Shown: one piece after another, positions 42,479 to 51,267 of the stretch
Numbering within the stretch: position 1 is the stretch's first letter
Layout of the letters: every line of letters starts with the position of its first letter
Assembly: GCA_963664365.1 (NCBI GenBank)
Contig: OY761144.1
Location: 2,542,001 to 2,606,000, forward strand
Length of the DNA stretch: 64,000 bases
Direction: 5' to 3'
DNA from: VXRN01 sp963664365
Lineage (GTDB): Bacteria; Chloroflexota; Dehalococcoidia; Lucifugimonadales; UBA1123
Position numbers and translations under genes: made by a program
Notes under the pieces: model-generated
Database searches by the model: none
What the model was told of the DNA's origin: nothing
What the model saw: only the letters and a program-made list of their open reading frames with translations

Positions 42479-43282
42479 CTACCCCCAAAGCTCATGAAAG
42501 TGGTTCAACGGCCCGTGACCGTTGCCCATCGGGAAGTTCGTCCTGATGGCGGACGTGACGTAGTCCTTGGCCTGCCGCACCGAGTCCTGAACATCCAGCC
42601 CTTTCGCCAGACCTGCGGCCACCGCCGACGCGAACGTGCATCCGGTGCCGTGAGTGTTCGGCGTATCTATGCGCTCTGATGTGAAGGTCACAAAGTTCGA
42701 TCCGTCGTAGAGGACGTCGGTTGCGGGACCGTCGAGGTGGCCGCCCTTGACGACGGCGCTTCGCGCGCCGATCTCATCCACCAAGATCCTCGCCGCCGTC
42801 TTCGAGTCTTCTATCGACTTTATATCCAGTCCGGTCAGGACTTCAGCTTCGGGGACGTTTGGAGTGACCACTCCGGCCATTGGCACGAGCGCCGAGCGGA
42901 GCGCTTCGACCGCATCCTCCCTCAGCAGTCGGTCTCCGCCCTTGGCGACCATCACCGGGTCAACGACCAAGGTCGTCAGTCCGCGTTCATTCAACTTGGC
43001 GGCCACGGTCTCGATGATCGCTGAACTGGACAGCATACCGGTCTTGACCGCGTCTGCGCCGATGTCTGAGACGACGGCGTCTATCTGCGACTCGATCAGC
43101 GTGGTCGGCAGTTCGAGGACGTCCGTCACGCCGAGCGTGTTCTGAGCCGTGATCGCGGTGAGCGCGGAGGCGCCATAGACGCCCAGAGCGGCGAAGGTCT
43201 TCAGGTCGGCTTGGATGCCTGCCCCGCCGCCGGAGTCAGAACCCGCAATAGTCAAGGCGCGCGGAACGGCTGTCGGAGACAT
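42479..43282 (-). CDS. thiD: Hydroxymethylpyrimidine/phosphomethylpyrimidine kinase
   Basis: A 267-residue ribokinase-fold kinase for thiamine biosynthesis: ALTIAGSDSGGGAGIQADLK at the start, AITAQNTLGV, VDPVMVAKGG, VVTPNVPEAEVLTG, VVKGGHLDG and the catalytic-loop DTPNTHGTGCTFASAVAAGL near 225. It is immediately after a 56-codon small gene (stop at 43283, start at 43282). No TPP riboswitch is evident upstream. Confidence 0.95.
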   Translation of the reverse strand: MSPTAVPRALTIAGSDSGGGAGIQADLKTFAALGVYGASALTAITAQNTLGVTDVLELPTTLIESQIDAVVSDIGADAVKTGMLSSSAIIETVAAKLNERGLTTLVVDPVMVAKGGDRLLREDAVEALRSALVPMAGVVTPNVPEAEVLTGLDIKSIEDSKTAARILVDEIGARSAVVKGGHLDGPATDVLYDGSNFVTFTSERIDTPNTHGTGCTFASAVAAGLAKGLDVQDSVRQAKDYVTSAIRTNFPMGNGHGPLNHFHELWG

Positions 43283-43453
43283 TCAGACCTCCCCATTCCG
43301 GCGCGCGGAAGCCGGAGAGCGTTCGGTGTCGCGGCTCTTCTTGAGGATGATGTCCTGGAGCTTTCGGACACTCGCCCCCGTGACTCTCATCTTCCTGGCC
43401 CGACGACGTTTTCGCTCTCTGCGCTCGCCCTTGGTCTCGAAACTCTCTGCCAC
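43283..43453 (-). CDS. Small basic protein upstream of thiD
   Basis: A 56-residue Lys/Arg-rich protein starting at GTG 43453: ETKGERRERKRRRARKMRVT, then SVRKLQDIILKKSRD. The KMRVTG-SVRKLQDIILKK part resembles a short protein seen in other Chloroflexota, so it may be real. Its stop touches the thiD start, so the two are coupled. It starts 39 bases after the tRNA-Lys gene. Nucleic-acid binding would fit its composition. Confidence 0.5.
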   Translation of the reverse strand: MAESFETKGERRERKRRRARKMRVTGASVRKLQDIILKKSRDTERSPASARRNGEV

Positions 43454-43491
43454 AGTATTCTCGTTTCATGCGGAGGGGGTGGTCTTGGAAG

Positions 43492-43565
<74 letters not shown>

Positions 43566-43698
43566 ACGCGCTTGAAATCAGGTTGAAGCGCCGCGCCCTG
43601 CGAGGCGGCTCCAACTTGCCCGCTCAATTCTAGTTACGGGCGAATATGCGGGTCAAGCGTGAGCGGCGGTCAGAGCGAAGAGAGTCCCCAAAGAGCGC

Positions 43699-44265
43699 CT
43701 AGCGGCTCGGCTGGGGAGGCTGCCCGCTCTCTCCGAGGCGCTCCAAGTCGAGGGTTTCGACGAAGTCTGTGAACGCGGAGAGCCGTTTCAACTCCTCTTC
43801 GTTCACCGGCTGTCCCTCGGGTCCCTCCTGCCGTTCAGGGGGAATGGATGCCTTGCCGGTCTCCTCGTCGAGTTGTATCCCTACCTTGTCTATGACATGG
43901 TCTTCGACGTATATCGGCGAGTCGGTCCTGACTGCGAGGGCTATGGCGTCGGATGGCCGCGAGTCTATCTCGGTCTGCGCGCCGTCGTGATGAATGACGA
44001 TCTTCGCGTAGAAAGTGTCGTCGCTGAGGTCGGAGACGACGATGTGGTTTACCTTCGCGCCCAACTCGTGAATGACCGCTCCGAGCAGGTCGTGGGTCAG
44101 GGGACGCGCGACGCTGACCTGCTGCAATCTCAGAGCGATTGCGTCCGCTTCGTTGGCTCCAATCCAGATCGGCAGATACCGGTCGGAGCCTACGACCTTC
44201 AGAATCACAACCCGCTGGTAGTTGTTCAAACTGACGCGGATACTGTCTATTGACATCTCCCGCAT
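43699..44265 (-). CDS. Bifunctional nuclease family protein (DUF151)
   Basis: A 188-residue protein: VVILKVVGSDRYLPIWIGANEADAIAL, then RPLTHDLLGAVIHELGAKV, FYAKIVIHHDG and IDSRPSDAIALAVRTDSPIYV, which are the DUF151/BFN signatures. Family members have RNase/DNase activity in plants and a structural role in bacteria. The C-terminal tail carries a UvrB/UvrC-like LKRLSAFTDFVETLD. Single gene. Confidence 0.92.
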   Translation of the reverse strand: MREMSIDSIRVSLNNYQRVVILKVVGSDRYLPIWIGANEADAIALRLQQVSVARPLTHDLLGAVIHELGAKVNHIVVSDLSDDTFYAKIVIHHDGAQTEIDSRPSDAIALAVRTDSPIYVEDHVIDKVGIQLDEETGKASIPPERQEGPEGQPVNEEELKRLSAFTDFVETLDLERLGESGQPPQPSR

Positions 44266-44436
44266 GAGCCCGTCCCCTTCCTAGTTTGCTTAGCTCAATT
44301 CTAGTTTCCACTCCAATGAGTGTCAACGCACATTTTAGGCGCGTAGCCGCGACTGTTGGCCGGAGGCAAGACCGCCAACTCCGCGCCGCCGATCGCCCGA
44401 CGCACTCGGCAATCGCTTCGGCGCGCGCGAAGTACG

Positions 44437-44634
44437 TCAGGAATCGCTATCAGACGATACGACCGAGCGCGTCCGCTTGTCCAGCGTAGAGCGGGGCATT
44501 AATACGCGCCTTTGGCAGGTGACGCACTTGATTCCGATGTCCGCGCCGAGCCGGACGACCTCCCAGTCGGCGCCTCCGCACGGATGGCGCTTCTTCAGCC
44601 GGACGACCTGCCCCAGAGCGTATTCGTTCACCAT
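44437..44634 (-). CDS. DUF951 family protein
   Basis: A 65-residue protein with YALGQVVRLKKRHPCGGADWEVVRLGADI and KCVTCQRRVLMPRSTLDKR. The CG, CVTC and MPR pattern is DUF951, a small beta-rich family in Gram-positives and Chloroflexota, function unknown. It overlaps the pyrF end by a few bases. Confidence 0.9.
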   Translation of the reverse strand: MVNEYALGQVVRLKKRHPCGGADWEVVRLGADIGIKCVTCQRRVLMPRSTLDKRTRSVVSSDSDS

Positions 44635-45464
44635 GGCCTGCCCACGTCCGGCAGTACGCGGTTTATGGAGTCCCTGAGTGTCTGCGCCGCCGCCCTTGCG
44701 GCGTCTTGAAAGAGCCGCGGGTCTTGCGACCGGTACGTGACGCCGCGTGAGGAGCTAATGATCAAGTTGGGACTGGCGGCATCCAACCCGTGAACTACGC
44801 TCCGTTCGAGGTCGCCGCCCTGAGCGCCTATGCCGGGAACGAGTATGGGCGTTCCCGGACACCTGGACCGTACCGAACCTAACTGTTCTGGATAGGTCGC
44901 TCCCACGACGAGGCCGACGTTTCCGGCGCGGTTCCACTCCGCCGACCTGATCGCGAGCCATTCGTACAGCGGAAGCGATTCGCCGCCGAACGTCACCGGC
45001 ACATCCTGAAACTCGGCAGCGTCAGGATTGGAAGACCGGCACCAGATGAAAACGCATTTGTCGGGGTATTCGAGATACGGCTCGACAGAGTCCGCCCCTC
45101 CCCATGCGTTGACCGTCGCGGCGTCCACTCCCCAAGTCTCGAAGACCGCCCTTGCATACATCTTGTTAGACGAGCCGATGTCGCCGCGCTTGGCGTCGCC
45201 TATCAGAACGACATCGGGAGCAACACGTCGGATATGCTCTATGGTTCTTTCCAGCGCTCTGAGTCCAGGGATGCCCTGCGCCTCATAGAATGCGAAGTTG
45301 GGCTTATAGGCGCACACGAGGTCGGCGGTGGCATCGACGATAGCCCTGTTGAACTCGAAGACGTCCGGAATCGCCATCAGGCCGGGGTCCGGATCCAATC
45401 CGACACACAGGAGGCTCTGATTGGCTGATGACGCTCTTTGCAGTCGTTGGGTAAATCGCAGCAT
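44628..45464 (-). CDS. pyrF: Orotidine 5'-phosphate decarboxylase, type 2
   Basis: A 278-residue pyrimidine biosynthesis enzyme of the longer PyrF2 type. It has LLCVGLDPDPGLM, DLVCAYKPNFAFYEAQG, the catalytic LIGDAKRGDIGSSNKMYA (D-K-D) near residue 92, and GLVVGATYPEQL and ILVPGIGAQGGD further on. ATG 45464 is chosen from the conserved LRFTQRL; a frame opens earlier at 45491. It overlaps the DUF951 start. Confidence 0.93.
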   Translation of the reverse strand: MLRFTQRLQRASSANQSLLCVGLDPDPGLMAIPDVFEFNRAIVDATADLVCAYKPNFAFYEAQGIPGLRALERTIEHIRRVAPDVVLIGDAKRGDIGSSNKMYARAVFETWGVDAATVNAWGGADSVEPYLEYPDKCVFIWCRSSNPDAAEFQDVPVTFGGESLPLYEWLAIRSAEWNRAGNVGLVVGATYPEQLGSVRSRCPGTPILVPGIGAQGGDLERSVVHGLDAASPNLIISSSRGVTYRSQDPRLFQDAARAAAQTLRDSINRVLPDVGRPW

Positions 45465-45549
45465 CTGCCCTGCCCTCACTCTCGATTCCACTGACTCCCC
45501 AGTTTACGTCTGCGCTACACTGGACACAAGCTCAACGGCCAAGCGAGAA

Positions 45550-45658
45550 CCTGTGTCACTTTAGTAGGCGCGCCACGAAAGCGCGAATATCCCCTCTCCC
45601 TTGAGGGAGAGGGTTAGGGTGAGGGTGAATACCCATCCGCCTACCATTCTGACACAGG
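45550..45658. repeat. MITE-like element with terminal inverted repeats, copy 1
   Basis: The left end CCTGTGTCACTTTAGTAGGCG pairs imperfectly with the right end CGCCTACCATTCTGACACAGG (15 of 21). The inside holds CCCCTCTCCCTTGAGGGAGAGGG + TTAGGGTGAGGGTGA. No ORF. A sister copy is at 49545-49658. Confidence 0.7.
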
Positions 45659-45689
45659 CTCGCCAAACGATTATCGGAAGAACGCCCAA

Positions 45690-46391
45690 TTGCCAATACC
45701 CACGACAGAAATACCGCGCTCACCCGACGCGCAAGGCCGCGCCGCGCTGATCGAGATCTATGACAGGCTGTTGGAACGACATGGCCCTCAGCGCTGGTGG
45801 CCCGCCGACTCGCCTTTCGAGGTGATGGCCGGCGCGGTGCTGGTGCAGGCGACTGCGTGGGCCAACGCGGAGAAGGCAATCCGCAACCTCAAGGCCGCGG
45901 ACTCCCTGTCTCCCCAGGCTATCCGTCTCCTGCCGACGGACGACCTCGAAACCCTGGTCCGCCCTTCCGGTTTCTACAAGGCAAAGGCGCGGAAGCTCAT
46001 CGCTCTCTGCGAGTACCTCGGCGAGCGTCACGCCGACGACATAGCGGCGATGGCCGCGCAGCCGACCGAGCCGCTGAGGGCGGAGCTTTTGCGAATCTAC
46101 GGCATCGGTCCCGAGACCGCGGACGACATCTTGCTGTACGCGCTCGGCCATCCCGTCTTCGTCGTGGACGCCTACACTCGCAGGCTGTTCCACAGGATGG
46201 GACTGGCCGACGGGAAATCGGGCTATGATGAGTTGCAGGCGATCTTTCACCGGAGCCTTTCGCCGCGCGACGCAGGGATATTCAACGAGTACCACGCGCT
46301 GATCGTTCGCCACTCCAACTCGATCTGCAGGCCGCGCCCGCGATGCTCCGAGTGCCCGTTGGAGTCACTCTGTCCCAAGTTGGGGGTCTGA
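45690..46391 (+). CDS. Endonuclease III-like HhH-GPD DNA glycosylase with 4Fe-4S cluster
   Basis: A 233-residue base-excision repair glycosylase. It has the helix-hairpin-helix LLRIYGIGPETADDILLYAL, the catalytic Asp in VFVVDAYTRRL near 153 and the cluster motif CRPRPRCSECPLESLC near residue 212. The HhH lysine of Nth (GVGRKTA) is replaced by Glu (GPETA), so this is not a bifunctional lyase and more likely a MagIII/HP0602-like alkylpurine glycosylase. TTG start at 45690; the MITE-like element ends 31 bases before it. Confidence 0.85.
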   Translation: MPIPTTEIPRSPDAQGRAALIEIYDRLLERHGPQRWWPADSPFEVMAGAVLVQATAWANAEKAIRNLKAADSLSPQAIRLLPTDDLETLVRPSGFYKAKARKLIALCEYLGERHADDIAAMAAQPTEPLRAELLRIYGIGPETADDILLYALGHPVFVVDAYTRRLFHRMGLADGKSGYDELQAIFHRSLSPRDAGIFNEYHALIVRHSNSICRPRPRCSECPLESLCPKLGV

Positions 46392-47492
46392 CCTGAATAC
46401 CAGGATGCTGTTGGTCTTGATGACAAGGTACACGTCCCTTCCGCGCCTTAGCCCCAGATCGGAAGCGGACGCCGGCGTTACCTCGACCACCAGCCGTTCG
46501 CCGATGTCCATGTGCGCCAGGACGCGCCCGCCCGCCTCGCTCAACTCTCTGATGACCGCCGGAACCGCGTTGCGCGCGCTCATGAGCGGCGGTGGTCCCA
46601 TGCTTAGGATTATGTCCCCGGCCCGTATGGATACGGTCACAGACTCTCCCGGCGGAGCCTGCGTCGGCGGACATACCAAGGTTGCGTCTCCCACCCTCAA
46701 TCTCGACGTTTCCGAGGGGTCTTCAGACTCCAGAACCCGGCCGTCGAGCAGGTTTTCGAGAGTGCCGAAATCGGCGATTCTGGACACGGCGGGGTGAGCC
46801 ATAACGTCGGAAGTCGGGCCGAATGCTATGCCTCGCCCACGCTCCAAGGCGAACGTGTGGGGCGCGAGAGCGAGCACCTCCGACAGCGAATGAGACACGA
46901 ACAACATGGGCGTCTGAAGCTCATCCGAGACCTGTTTGAGATACTTGAGTATGGACGCCCGCCCCTGCGCGTCCAGAGACGACACCGGCTCGTCCAAGAG
47001 CAGGAGTTTGGGCGACACGGCCAGCGCCCTGGCGATAGCGGCGCGCTGACGTTCGCCGCCGGACAGGCCGGCGACGTTTCTGTCCATGAGGCTCGTTATG
47101 TCAAGCAGTTCGGCCAGGCCGTCCGGATCGAACCGCCGCTCGGATGCCGGTGTGAGGTCGAAGCCATACCTTACGTTGGCTCCGACGGTCATGTGAGGAA
47201 ACAGCGCCCCGTGTTGGAACACGTACCCAAACCGGCGCTTCTCAGGCGCGAGGTCCACCCCCGACTCGGAAGAGTATATGGTCGTTCCGCCGACGCGGAT
47301 CTCGCCTGAGTCGGGCGAGGTCATGCCGACTATGCAGTTGAGCATCGTCGTCTTGCCGCTGCCGGACGGTCCGAAGACCGCCGTCACGCCCGGCCCGAAC
47401 TCCCCTTCGCAGTCCAGCGCGAAGTCGCCGTACCTCTTGGATATGCGAAACCGCAGCGATCGTCCATGCTCGGCGGAGAGACGGTCCGACAT
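46365..47492 (-). CDS. modC: Molybdate ABC transporter, ATP-binding protein
   Basis: A 375-residue ATPase: Walker A VFGPSGSGKTTMLNC near residue 38, Q loop FGYVFQHGALFPHMTV, signature LSGGERQRAAIARAL and Walker B LLLLDEPVSSLDAQ. A C-terminal TOBE/MOP domain follows (PGESVTVSIRAGDIIL, AVIRELSEAGGRVLAHMDIG). It shares the operon with modB and modA and slightly overlaps the convergent glycosylase gene at its 3' end. Confidence 0.93.
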   Translation of the reverse strand: MSDRLSAEHGRSLRFRISKRYGDFALDCEGEFGPGVTAVFGPSGSGKTTMLNCIVGMTSPDSGEIRVGGTTIYSSESGVDLAPEKRRFGYVFQHGALFPHMTVGANVRYGFDLTPASERRFDPDGLAELLDITSLMDRNVAGLSGGERQRAAIARALAVSPKLLLLDEPVSSLDAQGRASILKYLKQVSDELQTPMLFVSHSLSEVLALAPHTFALERGRGIAFGPTSDVMAHPAVSRIADFGTLENLLDGRVLESEDPSETSRLRVGDATLVCPPTQAPPGESVTVSIRAGDIILSMGPPPLMSARNAVPAVIRELSEAGGRVLAHMDIGERLVVEVTPASASDLGLRRGRDVYLVIKTNSILVFRSDPQLGTE

Positions 47493-47494
47493 GG

Positions 47495-48160
47495 CTACTC
47501 TCCCCCTTTCGCCCGGCCCAAGAGCCAGTTGTGTACGGCCAGTGTGACCACCGCCAGAGCGACCGAAACCGCCACCAACGTCAGCGCTTCATCGTCGCGT
47601 CCAAGCTGAATGCTGTCGTAGATGGCCAGTGGCAGCGTTTGGCTCCTTCCGGGGATGTTGCCCGCGACGATTATCGTCGCGCCGAACTCGCTGAGCGCGC
47701 GGACGAATCCCAGCAGAGCGCCGGCCAGAATGCCGGGATATGCGAGCGGTAGAGTTATCGTCAGCGCGACCCTTAGCGGTCCGGCGCCCAGGGTTCGGGC
47801 CGACCTCTCCAGACGCTCGTCCACTTCCGACATCGCCACCATCACCGCGCGCGCCACGAGCGGAAAGGATACCACGGCAGCGGCGGCAGCGGCAGCGACC
47901 CACGTAAAGGCGATCTCCCAGCCGAACACGCTCTCCGCCAGATTCCCAACCGGCCCCCTTCTCCCCAAAAGCAGCAAGAGCATGTAACCGACGACAACGG
48001 GCGGGACCGCAAGCGGAAGCGAGGCCGCGACGTCGAGCAGGAAACCGCCCCTAATGCGTTTCTTGACCACAAGCCAGGCGAGAAGCACGGCCACGGGGAG
48101 GTTGACCGCCGTGGCGACCGCCGCGACCCGGAGAGTTAGGGCGACCGTCTCGATCATCAT
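47495..48160 (-). CDS. modB: Molybdate ABC transporter permease
   Basis: A 221-residue membrane permease with five or six helices. The EAA loop is seen as LERSARTLGAGPLRVALTITLP. It starts ATGATG at the modA stop (4-base overlap) and ends 2 bases before modC. It imports molybdate for Mo-cofactor enzymes. Confidence 0.93.
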   Translation of the reverse strand: MMIETVALTLRVAAVATAVNLPVAVLLAWLVVKKRIRGGFLLDVAASLPLAVPPVVVGYMLLLLLGRRGPVGNLAESVFGWEIAFTWVAAAAAAAVVSFPLVARAVMVAMSEVDERLERSARTLGAGPLRVALTITLPLAYPGILAGALLGFVRALSEFGATIIVAGNIPGRSQTLPLAIYDSIQLGRDDEALTLVAVSVALAVVTLAVHNWLLGRAKGGE

Positions 48161-48957
48161 CCCGGCTCCAGGAACCCGTACTTTCTAAAGACGGCGGCCG
48201 CTTCCGGCCCGCTGAGAAAGTCCATGAACTCGGCGGCCGCCTCCCGGTCGTCGGCGGATTTCAGAACGGCGGCCGGATAGACTATGGGAGAATGCAGTTC
48301 GGTCGGAATCGGGAACGCGACGTTCAACGACGACGCTGCCGCGTCGGTCCGGTAAACGATCGCAGCATCCGCGTTTCCGCTTGACACGTAGGACATCGTG
48401 GCTCTCACGTCCTTTCCGTAGAGTATCTTGCGCTTCATGGGATCGAAGATCTCCGCCGATCTGAGATACTGCTCCGCATAGACCCCGGCGGGAGCGAGCC
48501 TGGGATCGGCGAGGGCGATGCGTTCGACATCTTTGGAAAAGAGAAAGTCCGGGGAAGCCACGGCAGGCCGCGGGTCGGCAGTCACCACCACCAGCCGATT
48601 GCTCAGAATGGGCCGCGAATCTTCCTCATCCACCAGATTCTTCTCAAGAAGGTATGCAAGAGGCGCATGGCCCGCAGATATGAATACGTCGGCTGGCGCG
48701 CCTCCTACGATCTGCTGGGCGAGCGTCTGCGACGCTCCGAAGCTGACGTCGACCTCGACAGACGACCGTCGTTCGTACTCTTCGCTTACTTCGGCAAGGG
48801 CGTCTTTTAGACTCGTGGCCGCGAACACCAGCAGCGAGCGGTCTTCTCCATCGGCGCATCCGGCGCAGGCCAGAATCGACGCCGCGAGAAGCCCGACAAC
48901 GAGTCGCAGCAGGTCCACGCCAGCATCGGTTCTGGCGCAATGTATCCTAATTCCCAT
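48157..48957 (-). CDS. modA: Molybdate-binding lipoprotein of the ABC transporter
   Basis: A 266-residue substrate-binding protein. Its lipoprotein signal ends in LLAASILACAGC. Then come LLVFAATSLKDALAEVSEEY, VDVSFGASQTLAQQIVGGAPADVFISA and ATMSYVSSGNADAAIVYRTD, all typical of ModA. First gene of modABC. Confidence 0.92.
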   Translation of the reverse strand: MGIRIHCARTDAGVDLLRLVVGLLAASILACAGCADGEDRSLLVFAATSLKDALAEVSEEYERRSSVEVDVSFGASQTLAQQIVGGAPADVFISAGHAPLAYLLEKNLVDEEDSRPILSNRLVVVTADPRPAVASPDFLFSKDVERIALADPRLAPAGVYAEQYLRSAEIFDPMKRKILYGKDVRATMSYVSSGNADAAIVYRTDAAASSLNVAFPIPTELHSPIVYPAAVLKSADDREAAAEFMDFLSGPEAAAVFRKYGFLEPG

Positions 48958-49220
48958 CGACGGATATTATCGTATTTAGATGCGTCCGTTTCAATTTGGT
49001 AGGCGGAGGCATCACCCCGGTATCGGGGTATGGGTCATGCTCGGGGCAGTCTGACGAGGGTTGAGTCAGGTCGTATCAAGTTAGTTGAAGTGGATACTTT
49101 GGGCGGCGGAAAAGTTTTTTGAAATGCCTGCCCTAGCTGCCCTGACCTGCCCTGTCCATAGCTGAGCTAGCTTTGCAGAATTCAGGGCAGTTGGGGTTTT
49201 TTGACCTGCCCTGACCTGCC
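48958..49220. other. Intergenic stretch with CTGCCCTGAC array
   Basis: It includes half of a MITE-like end (CAATTTGGTAGGCGGAGGCATCACCCC, 48992-49018) and, from 49127 to 49237, repeated words CTGCCCTAG/CTGCCCTGAC in one direction, with a single inverted CAGGGCAG. The inverted unit forms a hairpin, CAGGGCAG-ttggggttttttgac-CTGCCCTG (49183-49213), which may terminate the small gene upstream on the minus strand. Confidence 0.6.
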
Positions 49221-49448
49221 CTAAGCTGCCCTGACAGGGGGCGATTCGGCATCATTGGACACCAGCCGGAGTCCTTGAAGCACTCTGCTGCGGTGGCGCT
49301 TCTGGGTCTGGACCCTAAAGATGTCCCAGACGGAGGTGTAGAGGCGGTGGGCGCTGATGGCACGTCCGTTGTCGGTCATTTCGTTGATGTGGTCTCTGAA
49401 GGTCTGGAGGGCTTCAGCGTCTCTTTGGGCGTGGGCGCAGTTTTCCAT
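49221..49448 (-). CDS. Hypothetical small protein
   Basis: A 75-residue frame with a good Shine-Dalgarno (AAGGAG, 7 bases before ATG 49448). It reads ENCAHAQRDAEALQTFRDHI, then NGRAISAHRLYTSVWDIFR. No family recognised. It stops inside the CTGCCCTGAC array, so its C-terminus (after SNDAESPP) is repeat-derived. Coding is plausible but unproven. Confidence 0.4.
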   Translation of the reverse strand: MENCAHAQRDAEALQTFRDHINEMTDNGRAISAHRLYTSVWDIFRVQTQKRHRSRVLQGLRLVSNDAESPPVRAA

Positions 49449-49782
49449 TTGGGGCTCCTTGGCTTTGGGGGCACTTATGCGCTGTCAGTGACATAGGGTA
49501 ACGGTGAATGCGAACGAATGTCAAGGGTGGGATTAGGTATAGAGACTGTCCCAAGTTGGTAGGCGTGCGTGTCACCCCCGTATCAAGTACGGGGCAGGCT
49601 CTGAGGGAGAGGGGATTTTTGCACTCGCGCGCGGGGGAACCTACTAAAGTGACACAGGTTCGGGCTGAACTGTGATTCTTGTGATTTCGCCGGTTGCGCT
49701 GATTGTGGTGATCGTCGTGTTGCCCATTGCCCACCGGCCCCTCTCCGCGTACACTGACCTCATACCCGCCAGGAGAAATGCC
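49449..49782. other. Intergenic stretch before the nitroreductase, mostly a MITE-like element
   Basis: No gene is apparent. Bases 49545-49658 form the second TIR-bounded element. The remainder includes the RBS AGGAGA of the nitroreductase at 49771. Confidence 0.5.
49545..49658. repeat. MITE-like element with terminal inverted repeats, copy 2
   Basis: The left end ACTGTCCCAAGTTGGTAGGCG and the right end CCTACTAAAGTGACACAGG correspond to the ends of the 45550 element, with the right end of this copy equal to the inverted left end of the other (CCTGTGTCACTTTAGTAGG). Inside are CCCCGTATCAAGTACGGGG and a cut-down CTGAGGGAGAGGGG. Confidence 0.7.
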
Positions 49783-50400
49783 ATGCCCGAAGACATCAAC
49801 CTGTTCGACGCCCTGTACTCACAGCGCGCCATACGATACTTCACCGATGAGCCTGTGCCCGACGCGACGATCCACCGCCTGATCGAGGCGGCGACCAAGG
49901 CGCCGAGCGGCGGCAACCGGCAGGGGTGGAAGTTTCTCGTCATCCGAGACCAGGCGGCCAAGAACGTCATCGCCGACTATTACGAAAAGTCCTGGGAGCA
50001 GGCCTACGGCTCGGAGAACCCGAATCCGCCGGACATTCAGAGCCACGTCCGCCGGTCCGCCGACCACCTGGCCCGCCACATGGCCGAGTCGCCGGTGCTG
50101 ATCATGGCCTGCATCGAGCACGACGGAGAGCCGTCCTCCATGGGGCGCGGCGGTTCCATCTTCCCCGCCGTCCAGAATCTGCTGCTCGCCGCGCTCGGAC
50201 TCGGACTCGGAAGCTGTCTCACCAGTTTGCACAAGCGTTACGAGGACGAGATCAAGGAACTGCTCGGCATCCCGGAAAACGTCGAGACCGCCGCCCTGCT
50301 GCCCATCGGCTTCCCCGCGAGCAACGCCAGGTACGGCCCAACGACTCGCGCGCCCGTCGAGGAGGTCGCGTTCAGGGAGCGGTGGGGGCAGGCTTGGTAA
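49783..50400 (+). CDS. Nitroreductase family flavoprotein
   Basis: A 205-residue FMN enzyme: LYSQRAIRYFTDEPVPDATI, APSGGNRQGWKFLVIRD, and FPAVQNLLLAALGLGLGSCLTS near residue 127. It should reduce nitro or quinone-like substrates with NAD(P)H. ATG 49783 has AGGAGA 7 bases upstream. It is followed 57 bases later by an enoyl-CoA hydratase. Confidence 0.92.
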   Translation: MPEDINLFDALYSQRAIRYFTDEPVPDATIHRLIEAATKAPSGGNRQGWKFLVIRDQAAKNVIADYYEKSWEQAYGSENPNPPDIQSHVRRSADHLARHMAESPVLIMACIEHDGEPSSMGRGGSIFPAVQNLLLAALGLGLGSCLTSLHKRYEDEIKELLGIPENVETAALLPIGFPASNARYGPTTRAPVEEVAFRERWGQAW

Positions 50401-50457
50401 GCCGCGCCTCTGTTATACTCTGCCCGTTCCAATATCCATCATGCGAGGTAACAGCCA

Positions 50458-51249
50458 ATGTCCTACGAGTTTCTGACCTACGAGCAGAAAGGCCGCATCA
50501 CTTACGTCACCATCAACCGGCCTGAGCGCCTCAACGCGCTGCATCCGCCCGCGAACGCGGAACTGTACGATGCGTTCACGCGGTTCAACGACGACCCCGA
50601 CGCCTGGATCGCCATTCTGACCGGCACGGGCGAGCGCGCCTTCAGCGCGGGCAACGACCTCAGATACACCGCGGAGCGAGACCAGAACCGCGACCGTCCC
50701 GAAGAACGCGCCATCCGCGCCCCGTTCGGCGGCATTACCGCCAACTTCGAGTGCTGGAAGCCGATCATCGCCGCGGTCAACGGCTACGCCCTCGGCGGCG
50801 GACTCGAACTCGCCATGGCCTGCGACATCATCATCGCCGCCGACCACGCCGAGGTCGGGCTGCCAGAGCCGAGAGTCGGGCTGTACGCGGGCGCGGGAGG
50901 CGTGTTCAGACTGCCCAGGCACGTCCCGACGAAGATCGCGATGGGGATGATGCTGACCGGCAGGCGGATCAAGGCCGAGGAGGCATACCGCATCGGCCTG
51001 GTCAACGAGGTCGTGCCGCTGGCGAACCTGATGTCCACCGCCGAGCGATGGGCGAACGAGATACTCGAATGCGCCCCCCTGTCGGTGCGCGCCAGCAAGC
51101 AGATGGCCTACCAGGGCCTCGACTGGCCGCTGGAGGTCGCCTTCAGCAGAAACTACAGCGAGCAGCAGAAGCAAGTAGCGTCGGCGGACCGCATCGAGGG
51201 GCCGAAAGCCTTCTCCGAGAAGCGCCCCCCGAACTGGACGGCATCATAG
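50458..51249 (+). CDS. Enoyl-CoA hydratase/isomerase family protein
   Basis: A 263-residue crotonase. The CoA/oxyanion-hole block is AFSAGNDLRYTAE near residue 61, followed by NGYALGGGLELAMACDIIIA and GLPEPRVGLYAGAGGVFRLP, then the LTGRRIKAEEAYRIGLVNEVV block. The two catalytic Glu of hydratases sit at EPRVG only in part (E replaced by Y in GLYAG), so it may be a dehalogenase, isomerase or hydrolase rather than a hydratase. Confidence 0.9.
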   Translation: MSYEFLTYEQKGRITYVTINRPERLNALHPPANAELYDAFTRFNDDPDAWIAILTGTGERAFSAGNDLRYTAERDQNRDRPEERAIRAPFGGITANFECWKPIIAAVNGYALGGGLELAMACDIIIAADHAEVGLPEPRVGLYAGAGGVFRLPRHVPTKIAMGMMLTGRRIKAEEAYRIGLVNEVVPLANLMSTAERWANEILECAPLSVRASKQMAYQGLDWPLEVAFSRNYSEQQKQVASADRIEGPKAFSEKRPPNWTAS

Positions 51250-51267
51250 ACTCCAATCTTGCTTCAG

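Noticed and set aside
42479..43282. TPP riboswitch before thiD
   Set aside because: The upstream space is occupied by a small ORF and tRNA-Lys; no THI-element core (CTGAGA ... ACCTGATCTGGATAATGCC-like) is present.
49127..49237. CTGCCCTGAC array considered as CRISPR
   Set aside because: The repeat is about 10 bases and spacing is too short; no spacers.
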